A stretch of 64,000 bases of DNA from Schistosoma mansoni (GCF_000237925.1 NC_031495.1:53018746-53082745), one strand, 5' to 3'; positions 36,441 to 47,925 are shown, counted from the stretch's first letter. Translations and numbers: made by a program. The notes: a model not told the origin generated them from the sequence alone.

Positions 36441-37467
36441 AATGTGCTCTATCATAATTTATTATGCAAAGGTTTACGGACGTTATGATACACTTTATTC
36501 ATTCATAAAGATTATAGAATAGTACCTGATTAACATAATAGAGAAAATTTAAATATAATTAAGTGATAGGTGTTTAAAAGAAATAAAGTATATACTTCCT
36601 CGCTGGAAAATAAATTGATTTAAGAAAAGTTCAAAAATGGAAACATTGAAAAAAAATCTCCATTTATTTTCATGTATAATGTTACCATAGTATACAGTGT
36701 TCACAAAGTTACTTTTTTTTTCATGGATTGAAGAAGTTTAATCAATACTATATTGTTTTAGAAATACACATAGTGACATTAATTTATGGATCCACTGAAA
36801 TAAACAAGATAATTATTATATAATTCAGTGAACAAAAAAATTCATACAGAAATGAAGGTGACAGAAAAGAAAAATGAAAGTAGAATATAGCAATAGAAGA
36901 AAATTAGATTCATATGTTTATATTCCAAAGACTTGGTAATAATAATCTTTGGGGTACCATAATGCACAATATAAAAGTGTACTGATTTCGTTAATGAAAA
37001 CGATGAAGAATAAATGAATATATTAGATTGATTGTTAGAAAACGGTATATTTTTCAATCATACTGAAGAGTTTGAGCATTTTCTTTTAGTTAAGAATAAT
37101 TTAATAGAAAAATATAATACATTTTAATCGATTACATGAAATTAGTATGAATGTTTTCATTTAATGGATTGGCTGTTGTGCTTGTAATACGACTGAAATG
37201 AAATAAAAGGAAATGGGTTTTAGATTTCTAAATATTGGACTATATTTCCTATTATCTATAACTTGGCTTCATGATATAATTCAGTATATAGACTAACGTT
37301 TACAAAGAAATTTATATAGGTCATTTTTTGTGTAATATAAATTATACTACTTATAATTAATAGGTAGGGTGGTTCCATCTCAACTGAATATTCATTGCAT
37401 ATTAATTTCATCTGTGTAAAATGCGGTGGGACAGGTATTTGGTAAATAATATCGGGGCAATCAATGG
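35831..37467. other. very AT-rich sequence with homopolymer runs
   Basis: Long A and T runs and an AAT trinucleotide microsatellite at 36409-36440. No gene seen; the open frames are AT-rich chance frames. Confidence 0.5.
36409..36440. repeat. (AAT)n microsatellite
   Basis: About ten tandem AAT/TAA units. Confidence 0.9.
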
Positions 37468-37775
37468 TGTCAACCTGGACATAGTAGCTAAGTGGATAAC
37501 GTGATGGAGTTTGGACCGAACGCACTGGGTTCGAGTTCCGGAGTGAACACCAACTCTGGGTTGCAGGTACATCCAGCTGGCCAATCCCAAATACGATAAA
37601 ACGCGCGTCCTGGATTCTACTGCTGACCACCAACCGTCTTTGTTTATAATCCTTGTGACTTAACGCAATGTCGACGCAGTCTGCACAGGATGCACATATG
37701 TCAATAAGAAACTGATCTACTGAAGTCTTTAACATCAATGAGAAGATTCAAGCGACCAATACAAAGAATGAATTA
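37468..37775 (+). mobile_element. SMalpha-type SINE
   Basis: A tRNA-like head (box A TAGCTAAGTGG near 37487, box B GGTTCGAGTTC near 37528), then a hammerhead-like segment at 37570-37616, then the body (gcacaggatgcacatatg near 37680) to about 37775. The hammerhead core reads CTGGCCA with a changed GAAA region, so it is inactive. The minus-strand open frame across it is an accident of the repeat. Confidence 0.8.
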
Positions 37776-38084
37776 TAGGCCATTAAACAATTAGTATTAA
37801 AAACTTCATGAATAAAAACCTATCCGTTATTTCAGTCACATTTTATAATAAACATTTAGAATCGCATATTATAGAGCCTTCAATCAGGTTAATAATTATA
37901 AAACGAGTACAACTTTGTAAGAAATCTTATTTGATTACGAAAATTGTATATCATTATTAGTTAATTTTCACAGAATATTTTCTTGAATTCGTAATACAAG
38001 AACTGCTTTTATTGGATATAAAATTTTTGTTTTACTAAACTACTGAACAAACAGAAAGAGGTACCTTATTGAAGGTTACATTAT

Positions 38085-38735
38085 TTATTTATTTAAACAC
38101 ATAAACATTGGTACAAGGGGGTACCAGATATATATGCGCCACACAAATCAAATGAGATTTGTGTGAATGCTGTGATACTGTCCAGGTGCCCAAACCGAAG
38201 CAGGTGGTTGTCTTAAGGGGCCACACCCCGACCCTTTGACCTAAAGGTCTAACCCACAAGGTAGTGGAGTATCATGAGGAGATGCAGTCCCATGGTAGCC
38301 GTTGATCAACGATTGATTCATACGCCATTTGTTCCGTCAGGATACTGGAGCCCATGTGCACCATTGGTTTGGAACCAGGGTTTCCCAACTCCCCTAGGTG
38401 GACCCTCCATGTCCACCAAACCCAGTTAAAGCACCGGACATTCGCTTTTCGTCCTTTCAATTTCGTAAACAGCAGTAATGCCATGAGAAGGCAGTGAGTA
38501 GGACTTCCCTGGCAGAGGCTATATATGCATGGCCATGTGAGAGCATTTCGAGAGGGAGAGCGAAGTCTCCCCACTCTCGGCCGTATCAGGGCATTTTGGG
38601 GCTAAATAAAACATTGAACGCCGTTCCATCTTATTGTGGGACTCCTCAGCAGTGCGCACCCCGCCTCGCGAGGTTCGGACCGAGGACCTGTCAGTTTCGC
38701 GCGCAAGCGCTTAACCACTAGACCACTGAGCCAAA
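38085..38735 (-). mobile_element. chimeric repeat: unclassified 0.5-kb element joined to tRNA-like SINE
   Basis: The part 38085-38600 is the inverted relative of 54930-55290: on the minus strand both contain gtaccaatgtttatg and cacttcggtt/tgcttcggtt, plus a segment like tacggccgag with gtggggag. The part 38635-38735 is the tRNA-like head of the second SINE family (box B complement gaggttcgg, 5' half of its hammerhead, complement ending at 38655). The SINE passes into the other element in the middle of the hammerhead, so the composite is either a fusion or a longer relative. Confidence 0.6.
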
Positions 38736-39540
38736 CAAACTTTATATTTTTTAGGAAACTTTGAAAAGTTAAACAAATGAATTGTTTAAATTTTTCAGAA
38801 AAAAAAATATTTTTTTCAATTTATTTACTTTAGAACAAATAATATTGAAGTGGATTCAATAAATGTTATTTTTTTTTCAAAAAGAAGAAATGAAATTAAA
38901 TAAATGATCAGATTATTCAAATTAATAGGATAAAACTGAATTAACTCACTTGTTTTTTTTAAAGAGGTAATTTTAAGTTTAATGATGAATTAATCAAAAC
39001 TATATTATCCATTTCTATATGTATGTATAATTGAACAAGCCTATAAAAGAAATTTTATTTTTTGATTAGAAATTTATATATTGTCATACTTAGTTGAATT
39101 TATGAATTATCAATTCAGTTAAAATATAGATGAAGAGATAGAGATTTAAAGCAATTAGTCCCTTTCATAGATTTCGATAGTGAAATACGAAGACGAAGAC
39201 TATCAGAACTATGTGATATATAAGCGCAATACATTTCGAACAATCTGATCACACATATACTTGTTAAGAACATTTATATATAAAAATAGAAGGTCAACTA
39301 GACTGGAGATGGGGAGTAAGAGAAGACAAGGATAATAATAATAATTTAAAGGTGATTCAAATAGCCTTTTGTTGAAACAAAGGTTTAAATCTGTCATCAA
39401 CAAAACATTGTGCAGCGAAGGTCATCATCAAAGAAAGAACGAGGTTCATGCTTCATCCATAACCTAAAAGACATGAAAACGATTGTGTCACATCCCACTG
39501 AGTTTATTAATTTAAATGTGTGTGTGTGTTCACATATACA

Positions 39541-39824
39541 TAGAGAGGAGCAATTGTGATCTGAAAATTAGGGTGTGTGAACATGTACCAAAATGGTTGC
39601 AGAAACAAATAGAATCAAATGAACCGATAAGAGTAGAGGATAAACATCCATTGTTTTCTATTGCCAAATATATAATCGAAACAGACCATAACATTGATCT
39701 TAACTCGGCTTTTGTGGTGTTGTATAGAAGTGTAAAAGGACGTATACTAAGGTTTATTGAAGCCTCAGTCATACGAAAATTCAACCCCCTCTGTGTATTC
39801 AAAAACAGTTTGTTCTCACCTTAA
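39541..39824 (+). pseudogene. Penelope-like GIY-YIG endonuclease C-terminus
   Basis: The frame encodes RVCEHVPKWLQKQIESNEPI, HPLFSIAKYIIETDHNIDLN, FVVLYRSVKGRILRFIEASV and KFNPLCVFKN, the C-terminal half of the GIY-YIG domain and tail of schistosome Penelope-like elements. The N-terminal GIY and YIG motifs are not present in this copy. It is followed 40 bp later by the nested SMalpha unit. Confidence 0.75.
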
Positions 39825-39869
39825 ACTTACCCTGGTAATATTCGCTTATTATCTAGAGTGATGAGGTAC

Positions 39870-39914
39870 ATCCAGCTGACGAGTCCCAAATAGGACGAAA
39901 CACGTGTCCTGGAT
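39870..39914 (+). ncRNA. hammerhead ribozyme, all core positions present
   Basis: Stem I ATCCAG/CTGGAT (6 bp, perfect), core CTGACGA (fits CTGANGA), stem II GTCC/GGAC with loop CAAATA (more loosely), GAAA, a 2-bp stem III AC/GT with a 4-nt loop, and cleavage triplet GTC ending at 39908. Such a short stem III is typical of the SMalpha family and is known to work best as a dimer. Confidence 0.85.
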
Positions 39915-40189
39915 TCCACTGCTAGCCACTATCAATCTTTGCTTATAATGCTTGTGAAATAAGACTATATCGAGGCAATACGCACAGCATGCACATATGC
40001 CAATTAGAGACTGACCAGTTGCAGTCCTAAACATCAATAGGAAGATTCAAACAAGCAATACTAAGTGAGTTTAAACTTCACCAAATTACACAAGCAAGTG
40101 GCTATTAGGATTCAGTAGCTGAGTGGATAACGCGATGGCGTTTGCAGCGAAAGATACTGGGTTCGACATCAACTTTGAGATGCAGGTAC

Positions 40190-40234
40190 ATTCAGCTGGT
40201 GAGTCCCAAATAGGACGAAACGCGTGTCCTGGAT
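40190..40234 (+). ncRNA. hammerhead ribozyme motif, core altered
   Basis: Same architecture as the copy at 39870, with cleavage triplet ending at 40228, but the core reads CTGGTGA instead of CTGANGA and stem I has one G-T pair. Probably inactive. Confidence 0.75.
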
Positions 40235-40634
40235 TCCACTGCTAGCCATTTTCCATCTTTGTCTAGAGTGATTAGGTTTCAAATTGTTTTCATATTATTA
40301 TTATTACTATTATTGTCTCCTTCAACCTTCCATTTCTAGTCTAGTTGACCTTTTATTTTTATAGATAAATACAAGTATATGTATGATCAGATTGTTCAAA
40401 ATGTATTACGCTAATATATCACATAGTCTTGATAATCTTCGTCTTATTACACTATCGAAAAGAGATTTACTTCAAAGGATAGTTATCTTTATTTACGTTT
40501 ATAAAAAATAAAATTATTAAGGTAAAATCAATATCTAGAAGTAATAATTTAGTGCATATCTAAACACTTCTCTGTGTTTATCAAATTCTATTAAGGGATT
40601 AGATTTGACTCTTCACTACAATTTTTGTTTAATG

Positions 40635-40637
<3 letters not shown>

Positions 40638-40668
<31 letters not shown>
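40638..40668. repeat. (AT)n microsatellite
   Basis: About fifteen AT units, followed by a duplicated atatatcacag. Confidence 0.9.
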
Positions 40669-40670
<2 letters not shown>

Positions 40671-42044
40671 AGATATATCACAGATCTTATTTAGTGATGG
40701 AAATCTGAATTTTTATCGTTACATAAGATCGGAATGTAGCTTTTACTAAGAAGTGATGTCAGCTGGAGAATCTTTGGAAAGCAAGGATTGGTAAATTAGT
40801 CCAGTTTTCAATAATGTGGCCCTAAAACCATGTATGTAAATAAGTCTACGGCCTTCAGTTTCCAGTACGAACATGATATTTTCAAACCATTTGATCAAAC
40901 TGTAGTCATCCATACTTTCTATCTTAGTCAATTATAGATGTTGCACAACCTTTATCCATATGAAAGAGAACTGAAATTCATTTTACACTTATTTATAAAC
41001 AAGGTTTGTTGAAGCTTACGGAAAATCTGTAGCGAGTTTGTATGAAAGATAATTTAATAGATATCATCAACTTGTTCCTTATAGGATGACTTTCGAATTA
41101 TATTTTGACTAGGAAATGCCCTTATGGTACTCCGAATGATCAGATTGGTCATTACTCAATGGTAAAGAGGAAACTTTTGTTACTATGTGATTACTTGTTT
41201 TGGAATAAAAAATATTAACATTGATTAAACATATGACAGTTGAATGTCTGTTGAATTCAAAAGAAACTAGTTCACGATAGCCTTTGTTTTATGTTTACAG
41301 TTTGACAAAAGCGCTCATCTTTAAGAATTACCTATTTTTCTTCTTACTGAAAGTCAACAGCTTAGTACATTTAGATCGATTGATAACTAGTGGTTAGCAG
41401 ATTTAGGTTTGTTCTATTCATGTTCCAATATATGACCATCTAGGAAGATGGAATGAGGACGATTAGGTGCCTAACATATCAATCAAGCATGACATTTGAC
41501 AACTGAGTTAAGACCTAAGTAAAGCTTTGACATGAAAATAAGTCTTTTAGTTCTCAGTTAGTCAGATATCTAAGTTAAGAGCATTAGTTTAAGCAATTGA
41601 TTTTAACTGTTTTGAATTATGAGTGTTATTTGTTATCTAACGTCTCACAACACTGTTGACATTGAAAAAATGTATCAACTTCCCAGACTTAAATTTCAAA
41701 TGTAAATCGACTCTCTATCCAACGAAATGGTTTAACAGTCAACAGAGGGAGTTAAGGAAATAGAAAAATACAGAAGAATCAATAACACTCCTTGTCTCAT
41801 TTATATCGATAATATTTGGTCTAGTTCCACCCAAACAAACTCTCTCTACCATGCAAAAAAGAATTTCCGCAATTTCACCTTTATTATTTCTTTCAGTCTT
41901 TTCATTGAGTAAACAACATTCCTACGAATTTTGAAAATAAATATATCTATTTCACCCAAATTTGAATCACTTATTTCAACCACGTAAGTGTAGAGAACAT
42001 TCTTAAAAAAAGCAATTACATGAGTTCTACAACCGGAGATTTAA
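40669..42044. other. no feature seen
   Basis: AT-rich sequence without recognised exon or repeat. Confidence 0.4.
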
Positions 42045-43092
42045 GAGTCAGTCAGTCAGCTACAACGTAGGACCAGGCACAGTTATGCATCGGTCCAAGT
42101 TGCCATACCTCGTTAGCACAACAAGATGAACACCGAATTTATTGAAGTAGTTAATTTAGTGGTGGTAATATATAAAAGAAAGGTTGTATATAAGGATATA
42201 GTACAGGAAGAAAGACAGATATGAGGCAATTTTAATCTCACAGTTTGATAGTAGACAAAGAGTGTATACACCTACACCATTGTGATCGATTCTGAGCCAT
42301 GTCACACAGAGTCTCCAACCACTGATTACGATAGTCACGCGGACCCCAACCAGGTAGTCTGCATCTACCAACATGGATCAGGCTAGAAGTTAGTGACTTC
42401 AAGCACTGATGCCACGTTTCGGTTTGGCCGCCCCTAACTCTCTTCCAACCATCCCCAATACTAGTCATCATAGAGCGTCGTGGTAATCGATGTTCAGGCA
42501 TACGTAACACGTGGCCCAACCATCTCAGTTGATGAAGATTCATGACCTCATCAACTGATTTACCATCATTCCCTAATACCCTGCGTCTAACCTCACTATT
42601 ACTTACCCGGTGATCCCAACAGATGCGAGCAATATTTCTAAGACATCTGTGGTCAAATACTAGTAACTTACGAGTATCTTCCACTCTTAATGGCCATGTT
42701 TCGCAGCCGTAAAGTAGAACAGAGCAAACTGCTGCGCAGTATACTCGTCCCGTAATTGATAGACGGATATCTCGTCTTCGCCATAGGTGACGTAAGTTGG
42801 CAAAAGCCAAACGAGCTTTTTGAATCCGTTCTGAGATTTTGTCAGACACCTACCCATTAGGGCTGATCAGACTTCCAAGATAAGTGAAGCTGTCGACGCG
42901 TCCGACTACTTCACTCCCTATCCTTAGTTCAGGTGTTGACGCAGGCCAGTCCCGGAGTAATAATTTACATTTAGATGGAGAGAAACGCATCCCAAACATC
43001 CTGGCATTATTACTCACTTCTAACAGAAGATTCTGCATTTTTGTCAGCGTCTTCACCAAACAGAATGAAATTAATATCGATTCATAATCCAC
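42045..43092 (-). mobile_element. LINE 3' half, second family, frames largely intact
   Basis: Two long minus-strand frames abut. 43092-42850 encodes KMQNLLLEVSNNARMFGMRF, SPSKCKLLL and FTYLGSLISPNG. 42849-42238 (203 residues) encodes ISERIQKARLAFANLRHLWR, SVLLYGCETWPLRVEDTRKL, RWLGHVLRMPEHRLPRRSMM and RLPGWGPRDYRNQWLETLCD. A single in-frame stop (TAG at 42850-42852) separates them, so the copy is young compared with 10640-11850. The catalytic RT motifs are lost by 5' truncation. The 3' end at 42045 is a short GACT-type tandem tail. Confidence 0.85.
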
Positions 43093-43674
43093 TCAATGAA
43101 AAGTCTTGTCTTTTCTTTGAAAGAGATTATCCTACCAAATCGTAACGAATGAACAAAAATGTTACTATTAACTAGTTTCATAACTAAAATATACAATCAC
43201 TTAATATTCTTTAATAGTTTTTCGTTTACGTTTCCAAATTCTTATCCGTCCTGGATAATTACTATCTTTTAAATAGAACTAATATCTAATGAATATTTCA
43301 CTTTAATTAAATAGTGATATATTTCACTTTGATTTCATTCTATCTTTATTTAGTTAACCTTAGATGATATACACGAAAAAAAAAACTGAATTAATTTACT
43401 TACTTAATTAACTAGTTTTATTAGGTCAGAGTTAATGAAGTAGAAATTAGAGTACAATTTGTTTGTTTGATTACGTTCAAAGCATTTAGATATAATACGA
43501 AGGATAATAAATTGTATCCAAAATAAATAAATAAAGAAATAAAGAAAGAAAACTAACTTAAACAAAAAAACTCAACTTCGTCTTTTTGCTTTAATGTGTG
43601 AACGAAACTCGAAAGAATAAATAAATATCTGAAGGGATTTATGTGGATATTATAGTAATTTTAATTGTTGCGAT

Positions 43675-43930
43675 CATGAGTCAATTGAAGCTAGAACACC
43701 ATGGAAAACCTGGAAGCATTGGACGGCCGTTTCGTCCTATTGTGGAACTCTTCAGCAGTGCGCATTCACGATCCCACCTCGCGAGATTCGAACCCAGGGC
43801 CTGTCGGTCTCGAGCACGAATGCTTAACATCTAGACCACTGAGTCGGTATCCAGCGGTGTTAATGTCTAACTTCAACTAATCCACGGAATTGGTTGACAT
43901 ATCCACCATTGTCATCAGTGAATCACTCAA
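43675..43930 (-). mobile_element. tRNA-like SINE with hammerhead motif, left arm of fold-back
   Basis: The minus strand carries a tRNA-like head (box A ACTCAGTGGTCTAGATGG-type near 43840, box B GGTTCGAATCTC near 43790), a hammerhead-shaped segment (43761-43716) and a conserved tail (ccaggttttccatgg). It is head-to-head with the copy at 43945-44155. Confidence 0.75.
43716..43761 (-). ncRNA. hammerhead-shaped motif in second SINE family
   Basis: Core CTGAAGA, stem II GTTC/GGAC (one G-T pair), GAAA, AC-GGCC-GT stem III, GTC, and stem I GCACTG/CAATGC with one mismatch. Confidence 0.65.
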
Positions 43931-43944
43931 TTTCATGAACTATT

Positions 43945-44155
43945 TGAAGTTCGACATTAACACCGCTGGATGCCAGCCTGCTCAGTGGTCTAGAGGTTAA
44001 GCGTTAGTGCGCGAGACCGATAGGCCCTGGGTTCGAATCTCGCGAGGTGGGATCGTGAATGCGCACTGCTGAAGAGTTCCACGATAGAACGAAACGGCCG
44101 TCCAGTACTTCCAAGTTTTTCATGGTGGCGTAGCTTCAACTGACTCATGATCTTA
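43945..44155 (+). mobile_element. tRNA-like SINE with hammerhead motif, right arm of fold-back
   Basis: Box A region CAGTGGTCTAGAGGTTAAG near 43983, box B GGTTCGAATCTC near 44030, hammerhead motif at 44063-44108, tail to about 44155. It is the inverted partner of 43675-43930; together they can fold into a hairpin with arms of about 200 bp. Confidence 0.78.
44063..44108 (+). ncRNA. hammerhead-shaped motif with compensated stem II
   Basis: Core CTGAAGA (fits CTGANGA), stem II GTTC/GAAC fully paired although both sides differ from the family's usual GTCC/GGAC, GAAA, 2-bp stem III AC/GT with GGCC loop, cleavage triplet GTC ending at 44102, stem I GCACTG/CAGTAC with one mismatch away from the core. 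Confidence 0.72.
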
Positions 44156-44689
44156 ACCATTAAAATAAATAAATGAATAAATAAACTGATAAACTATCAT
44201 TTATTTGTGAAAATAAATTTAATCCGATAAATCATCCTCTGAAATATTTACTTTCTAGACTAAATATTAAAATGTTATATATATCATAGTAGAGTTATAT
44301 ATTGATAAAATTAACTAAACTGAGATATCAATTGATTGATATTCATTTCTCTAGTTAGTTTTTACCGCATAGTTTTAACTTAAAAAATTCATTCTGTCTT
44401 ATTGCTAGGAACTAATCAGTCATGAAATGATACAGTTTATCATTTTGAAATTGTGTATTATGTACGTAAAGTACTAATATCTTAGACAGGTACACCTGCA
44501 TACGTTTGTGTATCCGTCTTTATTGATCTTTTTATGTTTTTTCTTGGAATTTTAAACCTTAGATTTAATTTTCTTTAATCATTCTTCATTTCTAAAATAG
44601 AATCGGCTTTGTTTAGTAAAAAATTTCAGGTTTCAGTTATATTATCAGGAGGGTTTTCGTGGAGATTTTTGTAATTTTATAGATGAGAT

Positions 44690-44935
44690 CATGAGTCAAT
44701 TGAAGCTAGACCACCATGGAAAACCTGGAAGTACTGGACGGCCGTTTCGTCCTATCGCGTGACTCCTCAGCAGTGCGCATCCACGATCCCACCTCGCGAG
44801 ATTCGAACCCAGGACCTACCAGTCTGACGCCAGAGCACTTAACCGATAGACCATTGAGCCGGTGTCCAACAGTGTTAATGTCTAACTTCAACCAATCCAC
44901 GAAATTGAGCAACCATTCACCAATATCTTCAGTGA
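44690..44935 (-). mobile_element. tRNA-like SINE with hammerhead motif
   Basis: Minus-strand copy of the second SINE family, including the same 5' extension as 43865-43930 (the aacttcaa...gacattaacac segment). The box B complement is near 44803. The hammerhead region 44776-44731 has core CTGAGGA and GAAA, with stem II GTCA/GGAC (three pairs). Confidence 0.75.
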
Positions 44936-45001
44936 GTTCGTTATATTACTAAGACGTTATTTATTCATTTTACATGAAAACAACAATAGTTATAATCTTA
45001 C

Positions 45002-45825
45002 ATTATAATCAATTTCTGGAATCAATGTAAGTGGTGAAGTTTGTATATGGTTAGCGAATATTGTTGTATGACTAGGATTTGTTCCATTTGGTGCACCTGT
45101 AATAAGATAATGTGTTTGACCATTTGTGACAAGATTCTCAGACACGGTAGGTGGATGATAATTTATTCCAGAAATTGATGATTGTTGAACAGATTGGACT
45201 TTCGATGGATCCAATATTTGTAGTTGTGGTTGATTATGTTGACTATAAGTTGAGTAAGAATGAGGAAGATGATTAGTAAGAGAATGAGAGTGTTGACTAA
45301 TTTCAACTTGATCATTTTCTGCTCCTATAAGATCTGTTTGTAAGGAATGAGTTGTAGAATTAATCAAAGGACTATGATTAGTAGTTTCTCCGTTTTGTAA
45401 CATTGAATTGATAGTCATAGAATTCAATACAAACTGTAATTTATTTGCACGATTAGAATTAATAAATTCTGCTGCCTGTTGTTCTTTATTTTGTGCTGTT
45501 GATCGATTACAACTGTTGTTAATACTGTTGCAGTTACTGTTAGTAGTATTGTACATATTTAAATGATTGTTCTTATCGTTACCATTATCAGTTGTATTCG
45601 TAATGATTGGGATATGTTGATTAGAAGTTACGAATGCGGTTGATTGAATAGGTTGTAATGAATGAGTTAACAGAGATAATAAATTCGATGATGAATTGAG
45701 TAAATCATAACTGTTTGTTTGAGAATCTTGATTTCTTATTTGATTAGGATCCAGTGTAGACGGTAATAGTCCAGTATGTGGATTAACCATAACACCTGTT
45801 GATGGACCGTAGAACATTGAATTTC
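45002..45825 (-). CDS. internal exon of an unidentified host gene, Asn/Ser/Gln-rich
   Basis: An open frame of 274 codons between a plausible acceptor (CGTTAAG at 45832-45826) and a strong donor (AAT|GTAAGA at 45002/45001). It enters in phase 2 and leaves in phase 0. The protein starts NSMFYGPSTGVMVNPHTG and is dominated by Asn, Ser, Thr, Gln and His (for example NTTNSNCNSINNSCN). It has no membrane segment, Cys pattern or known domain. Such disordered, polar stretches are common in transcription regulators, but I do not recognise the gene. The surrounding AT-rich sequence is probably its introns. The long open frame in very AT-rich DNA argues for real coding sequence. Confidence 0.65.
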
Positions 45826-47684
45826 CTTAACGTAAGGACAAAAAAAGTTCACAGCTATTATATCAATAACTTTCATGACATACTGTTTAGAGTTATCAAA
45901 ACGTTTGTCATTTATCCTCAAGGCATAATGTTTAAAGGTTTAAATCATAAAATATATGATTTTATCCTACCGACATCATTTATTTATGTTTCTTGAATTC
46001 CGTCAACATCACATGAAAGAAATCAAAAGAAAAAAGGTATGTTTTACACCAAATACGTTAGTAATTTCTTTTTTTTAACCCACCAAGTATGAATTCTTCA
46101 TACTTGTAAAAATAACTGGATTCATGAATGTAAATCAATAAAATCGTACTACTTCAAAGCTAAGTTTCACTGAAGAGTGTTATAAAAATTGTTTCCCGGT
46201 TTGTGAATAAAATCATACTTCAGTTATAATGAAACTTAAATATTTATAGAATCAACTACGACAAAGTTTATCAATAATTAGATCTCTTTAATCAACAAAT
46301 GTAGAAAATCTAGATAATATAAAATGTTAATACAATTCAGTGAAATAACTACGACACCAATAGTCTACGAGTAATCCACGGGAAGTTACAAAATTCGCTA
46401 TTACTACACTTAATTTAGTGACCATGAAACCTGATTAATGAGGCGTAATTTTCTCATTGCTTAGAGTATGTTGACTAATTCAATAGGATAGCTTGGTTTA
46501 TTTGATTGATATGATGACGTTCATTACAGGTTAGTTTCATTTGGTAAATAATGGTAGATCGAGGAACGCTGGACAGATATTATTTTACAGTTTACGACTT
46601 TACCGTAAGGCACACTTGGAACTATGTACATAAGGTCATAAAAAGAACCTTGAGTTTTTATACAGAGGATATTTTTTTTGGACTACTATTACAAAATCGA
46701 ACTATCTGAATTTTCAACAATATTCAATATGTTATACTGTATCACTGCCTGCTTTTTTGACTCTGTAAGTTATGTTTTTCTGTGGAACTCAAGATGACAT
46801 AAGTTTACAATGGAATTTATCTTTACTCTTCTGCAGTTTATATCGAAGACATTTTAGTGTTTATATATTAATATCTATGATTTTTATTCTTGCTTGTACA
46901 ACAATTTGATGCTATGGGGTAGGTTGTTTTTTTCAAATTGTTATAAACACAGTAACAAAGCGAAATCATTATCAAATCACAGTTATAGAATATTGTTTTT
47001 ATAAGATATATAATTTACTTGTCATATTAGGAAGAATACCTATTACAGTTCAGTAGTCAGTTACAGTTATACCAATTTAGTTTGTGTAATTATATATATT
47101 TCATAAAATATGTAATTAGCCTACATCCTATGATATTTAGAGTGCAATCTGTTCATGTAATTCAAAACTTTTCTTTACTATCACAATCTTAAACTTAACC
47201 ATACTTCCTACAAAAAATATACATCATTATGATAATTATAATCTGATACTTTATTAGTATTCTCTTTAAATATTTATTTAAAACAAAATAGGATTGTGAA
47301 ATTTATTAAAAGAGAGAAACGTTGGATTTAATTCAAATTCATTCGCCGAAATTCTACAAAAATATTATTCCTATTTAATGTCTTACATCAACTCGGCGCT
47401 CAAATACTGTGAAATTATTCGCTGTAGTTTAGACGAAAGTTCTTACATAGAGAAACTTTTATATGAAAATCATGTAGTTTACTTCTATCTATGTGAAAAA
47501 TCGTATCATAAGAGGTAATAAGAACACAGATAAATTTTCATAGGAAAAAAAGATTCATTAATAGGAATAACTTGGTAATCTACAGAATAGTCACGGACTT
47601 TATAGTCTAAAACGTTATACTTCATTATTCTGTGATTGAGTTTAACTCATTAGCAAGTACTCAATAACTTTATTAATATGGTTG
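45826..47684. other. AT-rich, probably intronic
   Basis: No exon recognised. A short Penelope-like terminal-repeat match lies at about 47315-47380 (gagaaacgttggatttaat...attcattcgc), matching 62535-62600. Confidence 0.4.
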
Positions 47685-47925
47685 AAATCATGAGTCAATT
47701 GAAGCCAGACCACTATGGAAAACTTGGAAGTACTAAATGGACGTTTCGTCCTATTGTGGGACTCCTCAGCAGTGCGCTAACACGATCCCGTCTCTCGAGA
47801 TTCAAACCGAGGACCTATCAGTCTCGCGCGCGAGCACTTAACCACTAGACCATGGCCGTTCAGTGCTTCTAAGTTTTCCATGGTGGTCTGGCTTCAATTG
47901 ACTCATGATTTCAACTATATAAAAT
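47685..47925. mobile_element. tRNA-like SINE, minus copy plus inverted 3' end
   Basis: A minus-strand copy (47685-47855) with box B complement near 47805 and a hammerhead region at 47775-47730 (core CTGAGGA and GAAA kept, stem III and cleavage side decayed). It is joined directly to a plus-strand copy of only the SINE 3' end (47856-47925). The result is another head-to-head arrangement. Confidence 0.7.

Larger units (their letters stand above)
39863..40261 (+). mobile_element. SMalpha 1.1-unit insertion bounded by two hammerhead motifs
   Basis: It is flanked by direct repeats tctagagtgat at 39852-39862 and 40262-40272. From left to right: a hammerhead motif (39870-39914), the SINE body, the tRNA-like head (box A TAGCTGAGTGG near 40118, a damaged box B near 40160) and a second hammerhead motif (40190-40234). 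The two predicted cleavage sites, after 39908 and after 40228, are 320 nt apart, so the segment between them is exactly one unit. This is the layout of a dimeric, retrozyme-like element whose transcript could release a small RNA circle. Confidence 0.8.
39188..40445 (+). mobile_element. Penelope-like element remnant with inverted terminal repeats and nested SMalpha
   Basis: Arms at about 39188-39343 and 40294-40445 are inverted copies (gtctagttgacctt, gatcagattgttc and atatcacatagt in the right arm, complements in the left). Between them are a GIY-YIG frame (39541-39824) and, after it, a nested SMalpha unit with two hammerhead motifs (39863-40261). No reverse transcriptase remains. Confidence 0.75.
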
